Source: Kitagawia praeruptora
Lineage: Eukaryota > Streptophyta > Magnoliopsida > Apiales > Apiaceae
NCBI GenBank assembly: GCA_037693485.1
Contig: CM075349.1
Location: forward strand, 26,729,501-26,793,500
DNA: 64,000 bases
Direction of reading: 5' to 3'
In this document: positions 1 to 11,476 of the stretch, in pieces
Numbering within the stretch: position 1 is the first letter of the stretch
Layout of the letters: the number at the start of each line of letters is the position of its first letter
Notes under the pieces: model-generated
What the model was told of the DNA's origin: nothing
The model's database searches: none
What the model saw: only the letters and a program-made list of their open reading frames with translations
Translations under genes and position numbers: made by a program

Positions 1-117
1 GTGTAGTGTTACATGTGTGTTTAATTTATGTGGCTAGGATTTAAAATTATTTTAAAATTGTGGGGCTGAGATTAGATCTCAGTTCTCACAATAAGATGGG
101 GTTCTCACCTGAGCAAA

Positions 118-119
<2 letters not shown>

Positions 120-156
<37 letters not shown>

Positions 157-597
157 GAGGATACGCGGGAGTTTAGGTGGTGCTCTAAGATCGTCTCAAT
201 CTATTTTCTAATTTTCTAGAATTTTAAACACTTATAATATAAAAATATAATTTAACATATTAGAAGTAGAAAAGGTGTTCGAATTTATAGAGGAGAAGAG
301 TTCGAATTTATAGGAAGACATATGATTAGAAGTTCTATTGGAAGTAGAATAAGTATTTATAAAGCATATGATTAAATGTTCTATTGAAAGTAGAATATGA
401 GTTCGAATTTATAGAGAATAAGAGTTTAAATTTATAGAAAAAACATATAAATAAAAGTTTCTATTGGAAGTAGAATAAGTATTTATAAAGCATATGATTA
501 AAAGTTATATTGGAAGTAGAATAAGAGTTCAAATTTAAAGGGAATAAGAGTTCGAATTTATAGAAAAAATATATCAATATATATATATATATATATA
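120..597 (+). repeat. Duplicated Helitron 5' half
   Basis: A (TA)n run is followed at 154 by AAAGGAGGATACGCGGGAG, the same block that opens the Helitron at 598. The next ~440 bp align with 612-1090, so the first half of the Helitron is present twice in tandem. Inside both copies a shorter motif (GAAGTAGAATAAGTATTTAT and variants) recurs about every 130 bp. The left end reads CCTATATA rather than the canonical TCTATATA. It could be an older truncated Helitron or an internal tandem duplication. Confidence 0.6.
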
Positions 598-2131
598 TCT
601 ATTATATATATGTAAAGGAGGATACGCGGGAGCTTAGGTTGCGCTCTAATATCGTCTCAATATATTTTTCTAATTTTCTAGAATTTTATAATTTTAAACA
701 CTTATAAATATAAAAATATTATTTAAAATATTAGAAGTTGAATAGGTATTCGATTTATAGAGGAGAAGAGTTCGAATTTATAGGAAGAAATATGATTAGA
801 AGTTCTATTGGAAGTAGAATAAGTATTTATAAAGCATATGATTAAAAGTTCTATTGAAAGTAGAATATAGGAGTTCGAATTTATAAAGATAAGAGTTCAA
901 ATTTATAGAAAAAAACATGTAAAGAAAAATTTCTATTGGAAGTAGAATAAGTACTTATAAAGCATACGATTAAAAGTTCTATTGGAAGTAGAATTGGAGT
1001 TCGAATTTATAAAGAATAAGAGTTCGAATTTATAGAAAAACATATAAATAAAAGTTCTATTAGAAGTAGAATAGGTGTTTGAATATATAGAACATCAATA
1101 TAACTAAATATTTTATAGAAAGTACGATGTTCTTAAATTATATATTTATTATATAAGTTAATTATACTTCTATTAGGAAAATTTATTCATAAATCCAATA
1201 CTATTATCATAAAAAAAGTCGTCATATTTAAAAGAAAAGAATTGATGTGTTAACATTATAAAAGAACATTCTCATGCAAGAATCCTAAATAAAAATAGGA
1301 TTATCTGTAATATAAAGAGAAAATAAGATATGCTTTCATTTTCTAAAACTTCATAAATTTTAAAAAGTCTAGATAAAGTATAAATTGGAATTCACTCTAT
1401 TTTTTAGGTTTTAATTTTAAGGAAAAAAGTTGTTGTGTAAGATAAGTATCATTAATAATATGTGATGAATTTGGAATTTCGACCCAAACGAGAGCGGCTC
1501 GAAACGTGTTTAACCGGAAGACGGCTCACTATAAAAGATTGTATTAGCTATTAAAATATCATTTTGATGTTATAAATTTTATTTTATTTTTAGGATTTGA
1601 TTTTTATGGATAAACATTATCATACAAGTGATACATGTAAAAGTTAGGTTTTTGGTTTTAACAAGGGAGCGGATAAATATAAGATGTATTTTCATTTTTA
1701 AAACTCTATAAATATTAGAAAGTTTAAAGAATATAAAAATTGGAATTTGCTTTCTTTATATAATTAGTTAGAATTTCGGTTTCAAATAAGAGCGACTCGA
1801 AACGTATTTAACGAGAAGACGACCCACTAGAAAAGATTGTATTAGCTATTAGAATTTGATATTGATGTCATAATTTTTTTTTATTTTTATTGTTCGATTT
1901 TATGGATAAAAAATATTATATAAGTCTTTATAATATATGTTAAAGTTGAGATTTCGATTTTAATGAGAGAGCGGCTCAATCGAAAGAATCGTGTTTAACA
2001 AGAAATCGATTCATTAGAAAAGGATATTTAATTATTAAAATTTAATATTAATATTATAATATAACGTAAATGTATTAATTTTTTTAAAAAAATATTATAA
2101 CGCCGTCGCGAAGCGCGGCTTTATCGACTAG
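598..2131 (+). mobile_element. Non-autonomous Helitron
   Basis: The left end is A|TCTATTATATATATGTAAAGGAG, with TC directly after an A. The right end is CTAG (2128-2131) followed by T. About 8 bp upstream of CTAG lies a GC-rich hairpin at 2102-2119, with arms GCCG-CGC and GCG-CGGC, a GAA loop and one bulged T. TC start, subterminal hairpin, CTRR end and A/T insertion are the Helitron hallmarks. No Rep/helicase coding is visible, so it is non-autonomous. Three diverged direct repeats containing gagcggctcgaaacg-like blocks lie at about 1477, 1770 and 1950. Confidence 0.75.
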
Positions 2132-2497
2132 TTGCAAATAAAATCAGTAAAACGTATAACTGCAATAAGATATTAAAATAATCGTATAATTGGTAATCTC
2201 TCTTAAAAAATTGCAAAAAAAAATAAAAAAAATTACTATGGGGTTAACATATAAACTTCCAAACTCTAATATATTATTTTATTTTTATAATTGAATTCGA
2301 AGTTAGTGGAACCTGAAGTTTATATTATACAATTACGTTATGTTTTGCTACAAATAATATTTTAAATTTTTTTATTACTTTTTCTATTGTTTCCCTAATA
2401 ATTTGAACTAAAGCTCAAAATTTTGAATTAAAGAAGGATTGTCTTATTCTCCGTAATGACCATTTTTACCCAAATCTTCTCATAAATATATTCAAAC
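2132..2497. other. AT-rich stretch, nothing recognised
   Basis: Low-complexity AT-rich DNA. No ORF, RNA gene or repeat end could be recognised. Confidence 0.5.
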
Positions 2498-4372
2498 TTG
2501 GGGACCGTTTGGCTTACAAAATGAGTAACTTATGTCTTATAAGCATAAGTGTCATATAAGTGATAAGTAGATCAGAAATTATAATTCAGTAGAGTGTTTG
2601 GTAAATCAGAACTTATAAATCAGTAAAGTGTTTGGTAAATCAGAACTTATAAGTTAATTTTTTTTATTATTTTTTTAAATATTTTTTTAGTATATATCAA
2701 TGGATATCAATGGATAGATCTCGATGAGTAGAGAAATTTGATATATACATATTAATTTTTTAATGAACGGATCAAAAGATATATGATTTTGAAAATTTGA
2801 AGGATTACGTGTATCGAGAATAAGTTATAAGCATCAGTTGAATGTTAGGATTTCTTAACATTCAACTTATCAACATATAAGTTATAAGTTGAGGTAAAAC
2901 TTAGTGGGTGTTTGGGGTATCTTAAAAAATGTAACTTATGACTTATAAGCACTTATGTCATATAAGTGATAAGTAGAGCATAACTTATAAGCCAGTAAAG
3001 TGTTTGGTAAATCAGAACTTATAATCAGTAAACTGTTTGGGTAAATCAGAACTTATAAGTTAACTTTTTTCTATAATTTTCAAAATATTTGTTTTTTAAA
3101 TTTAACAATGGATGTCAATGAATAGATCTCGATGAGTAGAGAAATTTGAGATATACATATCAATTTTCTAATGAATGGATCGAGAGATATATGATTTTGA
3201 AGATTTGAAGGATATTATATATTGCGTATATCGAGAAATAAGTTATAAGCATAAGTTGAATGTTAGGATTTCCTAACATTCAACTTATGGGCTTATAAGT
3301 TATAAGTTGAGCCAAAACTTATTTTGGCAAACACCCCCCATAAGTGCTTATGGCCTTATAAGCCATAAGCTCACTGCGATATGAGTTCCCAAACAGGCCC
3401 TTAGTGTATGTTTGGGATATCTTAAAATAAGTAGTTTATGACTTATAAGCACTTATGTCATATAAGTGATAAATGGAGCAATTAGTAAAGTATTTGGTAA
3501 ATCAGAACTTATAATCAATAGACTGTTTGGGTAAATCAGAACTTATAAGTTAACTTTTTTTATAATTTTTAAAATATTTGTTTTTTATATATAATAATGG
3601 ATATCAATGAATAGATCTCGATGAATAGGGAAATTTGATATATACATGTCAATTTTCTAATGAATGGATCGAGAGATATATGATTTTGAAGATTTGAAGG
3701 ATATTATATATTGCGTATATCGAGAATAAGTTATGAGTTATAAGTTGAAAGTTAAGGATTCTTAGTGTATGTTTGGGGTATCTTAAAATAAGTAGCTTAT
3801 GACTTATAAGCACTTATGTCATATAAGTGATGAGTAGAGCAGAGATTGGAGTGTTTGGTAAATCAGAACTTATAATCAGTAGACTGTTTGGGTAAATCAG
3901 AACTTATAAGTTAACTTTTTTTTATAATTTTCAAAATATTTATTTTTTTATATATAACAATGGATATCAATGGATAGATCTCGATGAATATGGAAATTTG
4001 ATATATACATAATAATTTTCTAATGAACGGATCGAGAAATATATGGTTTTGAAGATTCGAAGGATATTATATATTGCGTATATCGAGAATAAGTTATAAG
4101 TTATAAGTTGAAAGTTAAGAATTCTTGACATTCAACTTATGAGTTTATAAATTATAAGTTGAGCTAAAACTTATTTTGGCAAACACCTCCCATAAGTTCT
4201 TATGACCGTATCAGCCATAAGTTCGGTGGAAAATGAAAGGCCAAACAGCCCCTTAACATTTAACTTATGGATTTATAAGTTAGCCATAAGCTCACAGTGA
4301 TATGAGAAAACAAACAGCCCGTCAAATAGGCAAACATCCCCGTAAGTTCTTATGGACTTATAAACCATGAGC
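2498..4372. mobile_element. Tandem/nested array of foldback MITEs
   Basis: Four left ends with the block GTTTGGGGTATCTTAAAATA or close variants followed by ttatgacttataagcacttatg start near 2505, 2908, 3408 and 3768. Right ends with cttataagccataagctcac...ccaaacaggccc occur near 3318-3402, 4169-4256 and 4257-4372. Left and right ends are inverted relative to each other (cttataagcacttatg against cataagtgcttatggc). At 3252-3290 there is an almost perfect foldback with 18-bp arms ending in AACATTCAACTTAT. No transposase is encoded. The superfamily is uncertain; hAT-like is my guess from the terminal sequence. Confidence 0.65.
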
Positions 4373-4424
4373 CACCCTACCTACTTTAAGGTAAAACAAC
4401 AGGCACTTGAACTGAAGAAACTGG

Positions 4425-5021
4425 TAGGGGTGCACAGACGATTCGCTCAACCGCATAAACCGCTCGCACCGCTCACAACCGAATCGTATTTTGCGGATAA
4501 TCGCGAAATGTAGATTGGTTGCGGATGTAATTTTTAATAATCGCTCATTTGTGGTTTGGTTGCGGTTTTATATATTCAAAGATCGCAAAATCGGAACCGC
4601 AACCGCAAACCGCAATATATAAATTATTTTTAAAAAATATATATTTTATATTATATAAATTAATAATTTAAATACATATATGTTTATTTATTTTGTGGTT
4701 CAATATTTTGTTCCCTTGTTATGTATTTAAGTATTACTAGAATTTCTGTATATTTACTTTTGCCTCAAAAATTATGATCAGGACCTATTATGTGTAATGT
4801 TTGTTATATTTTGAATTTAATATTCTCGAGTTATTATTTATTTTTATTTGGTGGTTGAACCGCAATCCGAACCGCAACAACCGCATTTTCGCGGTTGGAA
4901 TTGATGTGGTTAATCGCAACCGTAAATGCGGTTGTGGTTGAAGTTTTTATAAAATCGCTATATGCGGTTTGGTTCGATTTTTAGTCTAAAACCGATCCGA
5001 TCCGAACCGCGTACACCCCTA
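4425..5021. mobile_element. hAT-type MITE with 8-bp target duplication
   Basis: Terminal inverted repeats read taggggtgcacagacg at the left and, reverse-complemented, taggggtgtacgcgg at the right. They are flanked by an 8-bp duplication gaaactgg (4417-4424) and gaaacggg (5022-5029), one mismatch. The subterminal regions are full of inverted aaccgc/gcggtt motifs. The 8-bp duplication and TIR type fit the hAT superfamily. It contains no coding sequence. Confidence 0.8.
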
Positions 5022-5213
5022 GAAACGGGTAGTGTGCAGTAACTTTCAGTTATTCTTGATGCATGAACGGACGACAATCACTTTCTGTAACAACGATGAT
5101 TGTGTGACATATTTACGTCAAAAATCGTTATGCGCATGATATTAAATTATTAAAATTATAGGTGCGGCTTATAATGAACTTATTGTATTTTATGGCTTCA
5201 AAAATAAAGAGTA

Positions 5214-5406
5214 GTGCTAGAGACCCCAAAATAAGGTACAAAAAATTGACACCAAATGACATGTCATGCTGATGTGGCAGTATGGGTTATTTTGATTGAT
5301 TTTGTTGGTGTGAATACAGGGGGCCCATTTATTATTATAGCAAATCAGAATCTGCCATGTGTATTTGGGAAAAATTTTGGGAACCAATTTTGGTGTCCCT
5401 AGCATT
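5214..5406. mobile_element. Small MITE with inverted ends
   Basis: The left end gtgctagagaccccaaaat is matched in inverted orientation by attttggtgtccctagcatt at the right end. About 190 bp and non-coding. I could not assign the superfamily or a clear target duplication. The short ORF on the minus strand over this element is not a gene. Confidence 0.55.
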
Positions 5407-5876
5407 ATTCAAAAATAAATTATTGTATTTGAGTTCCAATGCTTTAATTTACGGTTCTAGCATCTTCATTCCAATATTTTGTAAAAATCGATTGACTCGA
5501 TTATAAGCGTATGAAAATCGAAGGTCAATAAATTAAAATTTTATCAAATATTCGAGTATTTGAATATTAAAAATGAATATTCACAAACTAAATTAGTTAC
5601 TCATATTTTGAAAGCAGAATCGATAAAATAAATTTCAATTTCCGAATTTAAAAATCTTGTTCTATTCTTATCTACACTTAATAACATTGAACATTTTATA
5701 TTAACACAATATATATTGTTAAAAAGAAAATCAAAAAAAAATTATTTAAGTTTTCAACCACTAGTGAGAGACAAGTTGCCGTTTTGCCACTTAAATATAA
5801 AGGTATGCAATTTTGTCAAAAAAATAAATAAAGGTATGCAATGATTATAGATTTGGTAATGCTACACTTATACACT
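5407..5876. other. AT-rich intergenic, nothing recognised
   Basis: No coding potential, RNA gene or repeat end was recognised between the two MITEs. Confidence 0.5.
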
Positions 5877-6136
5877 ACTCCCTCCGTCCCTTAATGTTTT
5901 TCCTGTTTTGACTGGACACGTTTGCCAACGCACACTTTTGATCGTTAATATCTTGAATTTCGTATTAGTATTAAATATAAAAACTTTACTGTATTAAAGT
6001 ACTCATAAATACGAATCCAACAAGATCACTCATGACTATATTTGGTCTTATAAATTAGACGTAAATTAGTAATTTGTCTCATGTTATAAACAGTCCCGAC
6101 ATTATAAACAAGAAAAACAAATAGAGACGGAGGGAG
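5877..6136. mobile_element. Stowaway MITE (Tc1/Mariner type)
   Basis: It begins CTCCCTCCGTCCC and ends GACGGAGGGAG, perfect inverted ends of the plant Stowaway consensus. It is flanked on both sides by the TA dinucleotide (5875-5876 and 6137-6138) expected of Tc1/Mariner insertion. Non-coding, about 260 bp. Confidence 0.88.
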
Positions 6137-6330
6137 TATATATTTCTTTTGTTTTGCCTTTATTCTCCTGAATAAGAAAGGTACATAATGACATGGAATT
6201 ATGGTGAACGACTTGTAAAGATGAAAATGATGCCGCCTATGAAATAAATTATGACTTTTAGAGATTTATATTTTCCCTTTAAAATTAAGGGTCCAGGTTT
6301 GTCAGGGACCGGTTATTTAACAATCGGTTC

Positions 6331-7122
6331 TGTTGTGTCCAAAATCCGCCTTGGGCTTGATTTAAGGCCCATTAAGGTTACAGGATCGGGTAATGTGGAT
6401 ATGGAAGGATAGGCTGGACTAGGTATGGATGTTTTGGCCTAACATGCCTTAGGAACATACTGGAAGATAGGGATCCTGACATCTGATTCGGGGTTCGTCC
6501 ATATAGGGGTTCATGTGTTGAACCTCATATAGGGGTACTGTTGTGTGGAGGCCTGGTAGGGGTTCACCCAGGTGACAGGCTTCCAAATAGGGGTACGTGC
6601 ACGTACCCTGACAATTTCCAGAAATCGGCCCAGCAGTCCCGCAACCTCCTAAATGGAAGGAAAGTGGATAAGGGACGTTCTAACAACCTTATGGATAACT
6701 CCTAAGTATTAGGAACAGGTCAACAACATTAGTTATCAAAGATAATCATTTATATACATGGATTATGTATATATATATATATGGATATATGATGGAAAAT
6801 CATATATTTGTGAAGATAATCATGGATTTATGGATATATAACAACTGGATAATCATGGCTGGTGGAATAACTACTAGATAATTATCTCAAAACGTGGCTT
6901 ATCAATGAAGTAAGGAGTCCAAACCCTAATAACTACATGGGACTTGATTCCTATAAATATAGGATATGTAGGCACTTTGCAGGGGTTGGATGTTAGACCT
7001 CACTTCACTCTACATGGATTATGTGGAGACCTTGCAAACTCAGTCCCAAAACACCACTAAAAAATCATCGGAAAATCAATGAAACTCGGAATGGGTGTTG
7101 TAACCAAATTCCTCCTACAACA
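6331..7122 (+). repeat. 5' LTR of the outer retrotransposon
   Basis: 792 bp, TG...CA ends, nearly identical to 23488-24269. It contains two GGATT-loop hairpins (6753-6771 and 7008-7028), a TATAAATA box at 6952 and a (TA)n stretch that is 10 bp longer than in the 3' copy. Confidence 0.9.
6952..6960 (+). promoter_or_regulatory. TATA box of the outer LTR
   Basis: TATAAATAT is followed about 10 bp later by atgtaggcac. The nested element has TATAAATAC followed by acgtaggcac, so the core promoter is conserved between the two families. Equivalent copy in the 3' LTR at 24099. Confidence 0.55.
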
Positions 7123-7142
7123 TTTTGGCGCTAGAAGGAGGG
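7123..7142 (+). other. Candidate primer binding site, outer element
   Basis: TTTTGGCGCTAGAAGGAGGG directly follows the LTR end. The same TTGGCGCTAGAAGGAGGG follows the 5' LTR of the nested element. Position and conservation support a primer binding site; I cannot identify the tRNA with certainty. Confidence 0.65.
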
Positions 7143-7272
7143 GCTCTATCGTTTGTGGGGGGCAAACGAATATCAGATGAACATATACAATTTGGAATGC
7201 AGCTGTACGTTGGTTTTTAATTAATGGAGAAAACGTGAACTATATTATTCGCTTTCGAACAGAAAAAGACGT

Positions 7273-7690
7273 ATGGAAGATGATTCAAACTGGAGCAGTG
7301 ATGTATCCATAGTGGTTAATAACCCTGAAGGCAACGATGCTTATTGTTATGAATATCCTGGAGGCATTAATAAAGTACACATGATGACGATCTCCAATTT
7401 AAAGTCAAACTCGAGAAAGATAAGTAAAAAGTTCCATTCATCTTATATATTTATAATACACATGTATTACATCATGAATTTTTAGCACATGATTTGATAT
7501 ATTATATTTGTCAAAGGCCTTTTTACTTGTAATTTAAAATTTTATGCAGAAGATACAATGGTTGTGTTCATGAAATGGTTAATACTGGCGGCGCGTTTAC
7601 GTTTACATACAAATACGGAGATAAATCTATTTATACATGGACTGGTGGTTTTAACAGTTTCTTGACAGAGAATTATCAAGGCGGCTAATT
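7273..7690 (+). pseudogene. Possible captured two-exon gene fragment, unknown
   Basis: An open stretch at 7273-7424 (MEDDSNWSSDV..., YCYEYPGG...) is followed by a GT...TTTTATGCAG interval at about 7425-7549 that looks like a plant intron. Then comes a second open stretch at about 7550-7690 (RYNGCVHEM..., TFTYKYGDKSIYTWTGG). AT content jumps in the putative intron, as in plant introns. I do not recognise the protein. If real, it is a fragment picked up by the retrotransposon with an intron still in place; it could also be chance open sequence. Confidence 0.3.
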
Positions 7691-7997
7691 CTCACAAAAA
7701 ATCCATACATACACGTAACCATAGAAGATCGTTGACGGTCCAGTTTTATGGTGTTCTTGATGACAGCAACGTGATGTACTGATTGTGGGGGCTGTCAAAA
7801 ATCATGCGATGTACCAACGTGATGATTGCAAAATCATGGTTCATAGAAGAAAGTCGCAGGTTACTCACTGGCATAGTGACCCATTCAGCTGTTCTGAAAG
7901 GAAAAACCTGACCATAAAAGAAGAATAAAGAAGCAACGATGCCGATGGAAGTTTCGGTGAAAAAGCTTCATGAAACAGATCAAAAGAGATAAAATGG

Positions 7998-8551
7998 TGC
8001 CAAGGGTACATTTCTGAACTTGTGTTGCATGCTGAAGCATAGGCATCGAGCAGAAGTATAAGACTTTGGAGGCAATGGTTCGTGAAGTTAAAACAGAATC
8101 ATCAAATTTGACATCTGCATCACCAAATGTTGATAAGACAGAAAAAAGGTCAATGAGGACACGACGTTCTAGCTCACCATTTAGATGTATGATGGGAGGT
8201 TTGGTTCAGCAGAAAACTTTGGTGAAAGACCAGGCGCTATTCACTGCAATGTCACGCATACAAGAACTAGAGGAATTATTGGTCAGTCGACAGAAAGAGG
8301 TATGCTTGCTGAATACCAGGCTGGCTACGACAGAAAACATGATGCATGATATAATTCAGGACTTACTTGGTGTAAAATTGGACATGACTAACTATGCAAA
8401 TATGATGGACCATCATCAATTTCGAAAGATAGTGAAGGATACTCAACAGCAATCACACAGAACTATAGCAATGGAGAAAGAAATTCTCAAGATGAGGCGG
8501 AAGATCAATGATTTAATTGAGGAACGAGATATGATTAGTCACGGGAGATGA
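7998..8551 (+). pseudogene. Captured kinesin-12 (KIN-12) coiled-coil fragment
   Basis: The translation of 8066-8551 contains KTEKRSMRTRRSSSPFRCM, RIQELEELLVSRQKEVCLLN, DLLGVKLDMTNYANMM and INDLIEERDMISHGR. These are, from my memory of the family, stretches of the tail of plant phragmoplast kinesins of the kinesin-12 class. Similarity continues upstream in another frame (CQGYISELVLHAEA at 7998) up to a nonsense codon at 8040-8042 and a one-base frame change near 8049. No intron is visible over about 550 bp. The motor domain is absent, so it cannot make a motor. It lies on the sense strand of the outer retrotransposon, as expected for a gene piece captured through an RNA intermediate. The first codon of the open stretch is TTG, not a true start. 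Confidence 0.75.
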
Positions 8552-9909
8552 ATCCGGCTGTGTTAAGCCTTGAGTTTTCGACTGCGATGGTGGCTGCTAT
8601 GGATATGTAGCCCTGCAATCTCTTGTATAATATTATGGGTTGCGGATTACAGAACGGTGTCAAGGCTGTGTCAAGGCTGTGCATACAATAAGGTTTGACA
8701 GTAACGAAGAAGTGCATTGGCAGCAGCAAGCATGGACAAGGTGGGATAAATAGAAATGACAAACACGAAGGTTGCTGGGTTTGTTGAGAAAAGGAAGAGC
8801 TGCTCGACGAACATGCCTGCTTTGAGCTACCGAAAGCAGAAGATAAAAGCACAGAAAATGCTGGTGACTTCGGAAAGAGGGAGATGGAACCTGTTCGTGC
8901 ACCACATGGAGAAAAGAATAAACGCAGGCCTTAACTCGATTGGTGTAAAATATAAAAATGGAGGCTACAATATCGATTGGTTTTCAAGAAAGATACAAGA
9001 TGAGAAGCTTGCATGTACATGTGTTTGTTTCTTGGGCAGTAACAGTATTATGGCAACAGCTAACGTAAAGAGAGGATGTCAAAAGGAAGCTTGCAACAGC
9101 GGCATGGACAAAGAACAAAAAGCTTCAAGGAAAACGAAGAGGGAGAGGAGCACTATCAGCAAATAAAAAGCATTTAGCTTCGAGAAGAATGGAACTGGGG
9201 CCAAAAATGAGATGGGTTCTAGGTTTTTCCCGACGAGAACGGTGGTTGTCGGCGTGTTTCGTTCATCACTGGCAGCTATGTCAACACAACTGGTGATAGC
9301 TTCTACGTATTAGACTAAAAGGACAGCTACGGGAAGGCAACAGCAGCCCCATTGAGGAGAGTTGTAGAACAGAGAGAGAGTTACATCTGAGTCGACAAGA
9401 TGAATGACAAGAGCAGAGGCTGAAACGATGTAGGAAGGCTGATATCATGCAGAAACAAACTAGAAGCATTTGAAGATTTAAATCTACTCGGCCAAGCATA
9501 AAGCTAGATAAGTGTTCCTTTATCATTATAACTGTGCCATAATTAATAAATTGTAATTGCATTCTAATATTTAATTATTTAAAAAACTGGTGCAAAATAA
9601 ATATTTTGCATGTATTATAAATATATGTAAATAAAAAGAATTATTTACTTCAACTTGTATATTTTGACTCATGCAGGAAAGTTCACGAAAGCAATTAAAA
9701 TGATGCAGCTTCGGTGGGAACCTCGGAAGTCCTAACATTGTGTTCCATAAACAAATTTTGGAAAGAAAAGAGAAAAAAGCGTAAGGGAACCTTATTTTCG
9801 TGGTACTTATGTGGAAGCTCGCAGTTATAAGGAAGTCAAATTTAAATAGTTGAAGAAGGTTTTATTTTAATTATTGGGGTTCCAAAAATATACTACATGA
9901 TTTCCTTCA
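8552..9909 (+). other. Outer element interior, no recognised gene
   Basis: Moderately GC-rich compared with the flanks, purine-rich on the plus strand. It contains an open stretch 8756-9166 (136 residues, Lys/Arg-rich) that I do not recognise and would not call a gene. It may be further captured sequence or decayed gag. Confidence 0.4.
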
Positions 9910-9960
9910 AGTACCTCTTGTTTCTTACAACGAGCTAGCTCACGTAAGCTTAGGGGTACT
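9910..9960 (+). repeat. Type A hairpin, copy 1
   Basis: The outer arm AGTACCTCT pairs with AGGGGTACT (one G-U). The inner arm CTTAC pairs with GTAAG, and the tip is the palindrome GAGCTAGCTC. First of six related copies in the nested retrotransposon pair. Confidence 0.7.
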
Positions 9961-10474
9961 TTATTGAGATTTGAATGGAGGTAGAAGCTCTCAGCTATAC
10001 CTCTAAGAACAGGAAGCTCGAAGACTGTTTCTTATCAAGATTCAGGAGTCAAGAAAAGAAGATTCCAGAGGTTAATTTTTTTGAGAAGCTAATGACAGAG
10101 AAGAATTGTTCTAGAGAGGTTCTCGTAAAAAGTTCCCGAGATAGGAGGTACCTCCAAATTACCCAGCCTTGTATCTGATGAGGAGGTTCTTAGAGTCAGA
10201 ACAATGAAGAAGCTCATCCTGAAGGTTCCACCACTAAGAGGTTAAGATGTGAACCTCCTAACTAGCAAGCAACATGTGAAGCTCACCCAATAAGTGAAGA
10301 TGGAACCTCAGAATACCCAATAAAAAGAATTGTGGAAGAAGCTGATGATAATGCCAATGATAAAGTTCTAAAACATGGTGTACTGGAAGCTGGAAACCAG
10401 AGGTTCGCACATGGTGCTCGGGGGGTGTGCAGTATATATCCCACATGAGATGATGAGAAAAGAGTTACAGATAC

Positions 10475-10520
10475 AGTTCTTCGCCAGAGAAGATCTTCTA
10501 CCAAAGAACTGGGGGTAATT
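10475..10520 (+). repeat. Type B hairpin on a polypurine motif
   Basis: Arms AGTTCTT (10475-10481) and AAGAACT (10504-10510) close directly onto GGGGGTAATT. One of seven stem-plus-G-run sites. Confidence 0.55.
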
Positions 10521-11109
10521 GATATACCACTGATGATGATGGAAGATGTTGCTTATAATTATTGAAAGTGCCAAGTTTCAAAATTTCGAAGCTCCTATAA
10601 AATCAGATTTGTAAGGAAATAAGAGCTAACGGAGGTTCCAGGCTTAGAAGCTAGCGGAGGATAAGGTATCTCCAATGCTCAGCTTTGAGATTCAACCAGT
10701 TGGAGGTTAAGGTATATCAAAGCCCCACTTCAACAATTCTGGGGTTAAAAGAGTCCAGATATTTTCGTTAAAAATTCTGGAGCACAACTCTAATTCGCAC
10801 CATACATCCATCCATGAAGGGAGTATATAGGGGAACTTGAATGATGACGGGGGTACAAGCATCATGATTTATGAGCTGTAAGTGAAATCTATCATAGACA
10901 AGGGTGCGAACCTCCTAATAGATGAGTAACAGGTGAACCCTAGTGCAGACAAGGGTGCGACCCTCCTAATTGATGGAGTACAGGTGAACCCCAAATTCAA
11001 ACAGGGATGCAAAACCCATGATTAAATGGTCAGTAGGTAAACATGGATGATGGCAAGGATTTGAACTCCCTCATTGTGAGCTACCGGAAATATTTTACAT
11101 TATTCTCTT

Positions 11110-11162
11110 AGATACCTCTTGTTTCTTACAACGAGCTAGCTCATGTAAGCTTAGAGGTGTCT
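11110..11162 (+). repeat. Type A hairpin, copy 2
   Basis: AGATACCTCT pairs with AGAGGTGTCT over 10 positions (one G-U). CTTAC/GTAAG and GAGCTAGCTC are conserved as in copy 1. The outermost pairs differ from copy 1 on both arms. Confidence 0.7.
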
Positions 11163-11437
11163 TACTAATAATTCACATATTTGGTATGAAGGTTTCCCAT
11201 CAACATTGATCCTGAGAACCCTAAAAGGATTTACTAGTGCCTAAAGGGGATTCCTCAAGCAAAACCAATATTGGCCATGTTTTGCTTATTATGACACAAA
11301 TGGGCGTTACACAACTAGTGTGGGATACTCGAATGGTTAAATCAAAGAAATGGTCAGAAGTGGGCACCTCACTATACGGTACGATGGAAGCTCCATTCAG
11401 AATACTTGGGGAATCATGTTACCAGTAGCCCTGTTGG

Positions 11438-11476
11438 TGGAACCCCATAAAGTGGTTCCAGTTTTTCGGGGGTAGT
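11438..11476 (+). repeat. Type B hairpin near a polypurine motif
   Basis: TGGAACC (11438-11444) pairs with GGTTCCA (11454-11460). Seven bases later comes GGGGGTAGT. The spacer is longer here than at the other sites. Confidence 0.45.

Noticed and set aside
8756..9166. 136-residue open frame as a gene
   Set aside because: No recognisable domain, Lys/Arg-rich composition typical of purine-rich non-coding DNA, no supporting context.
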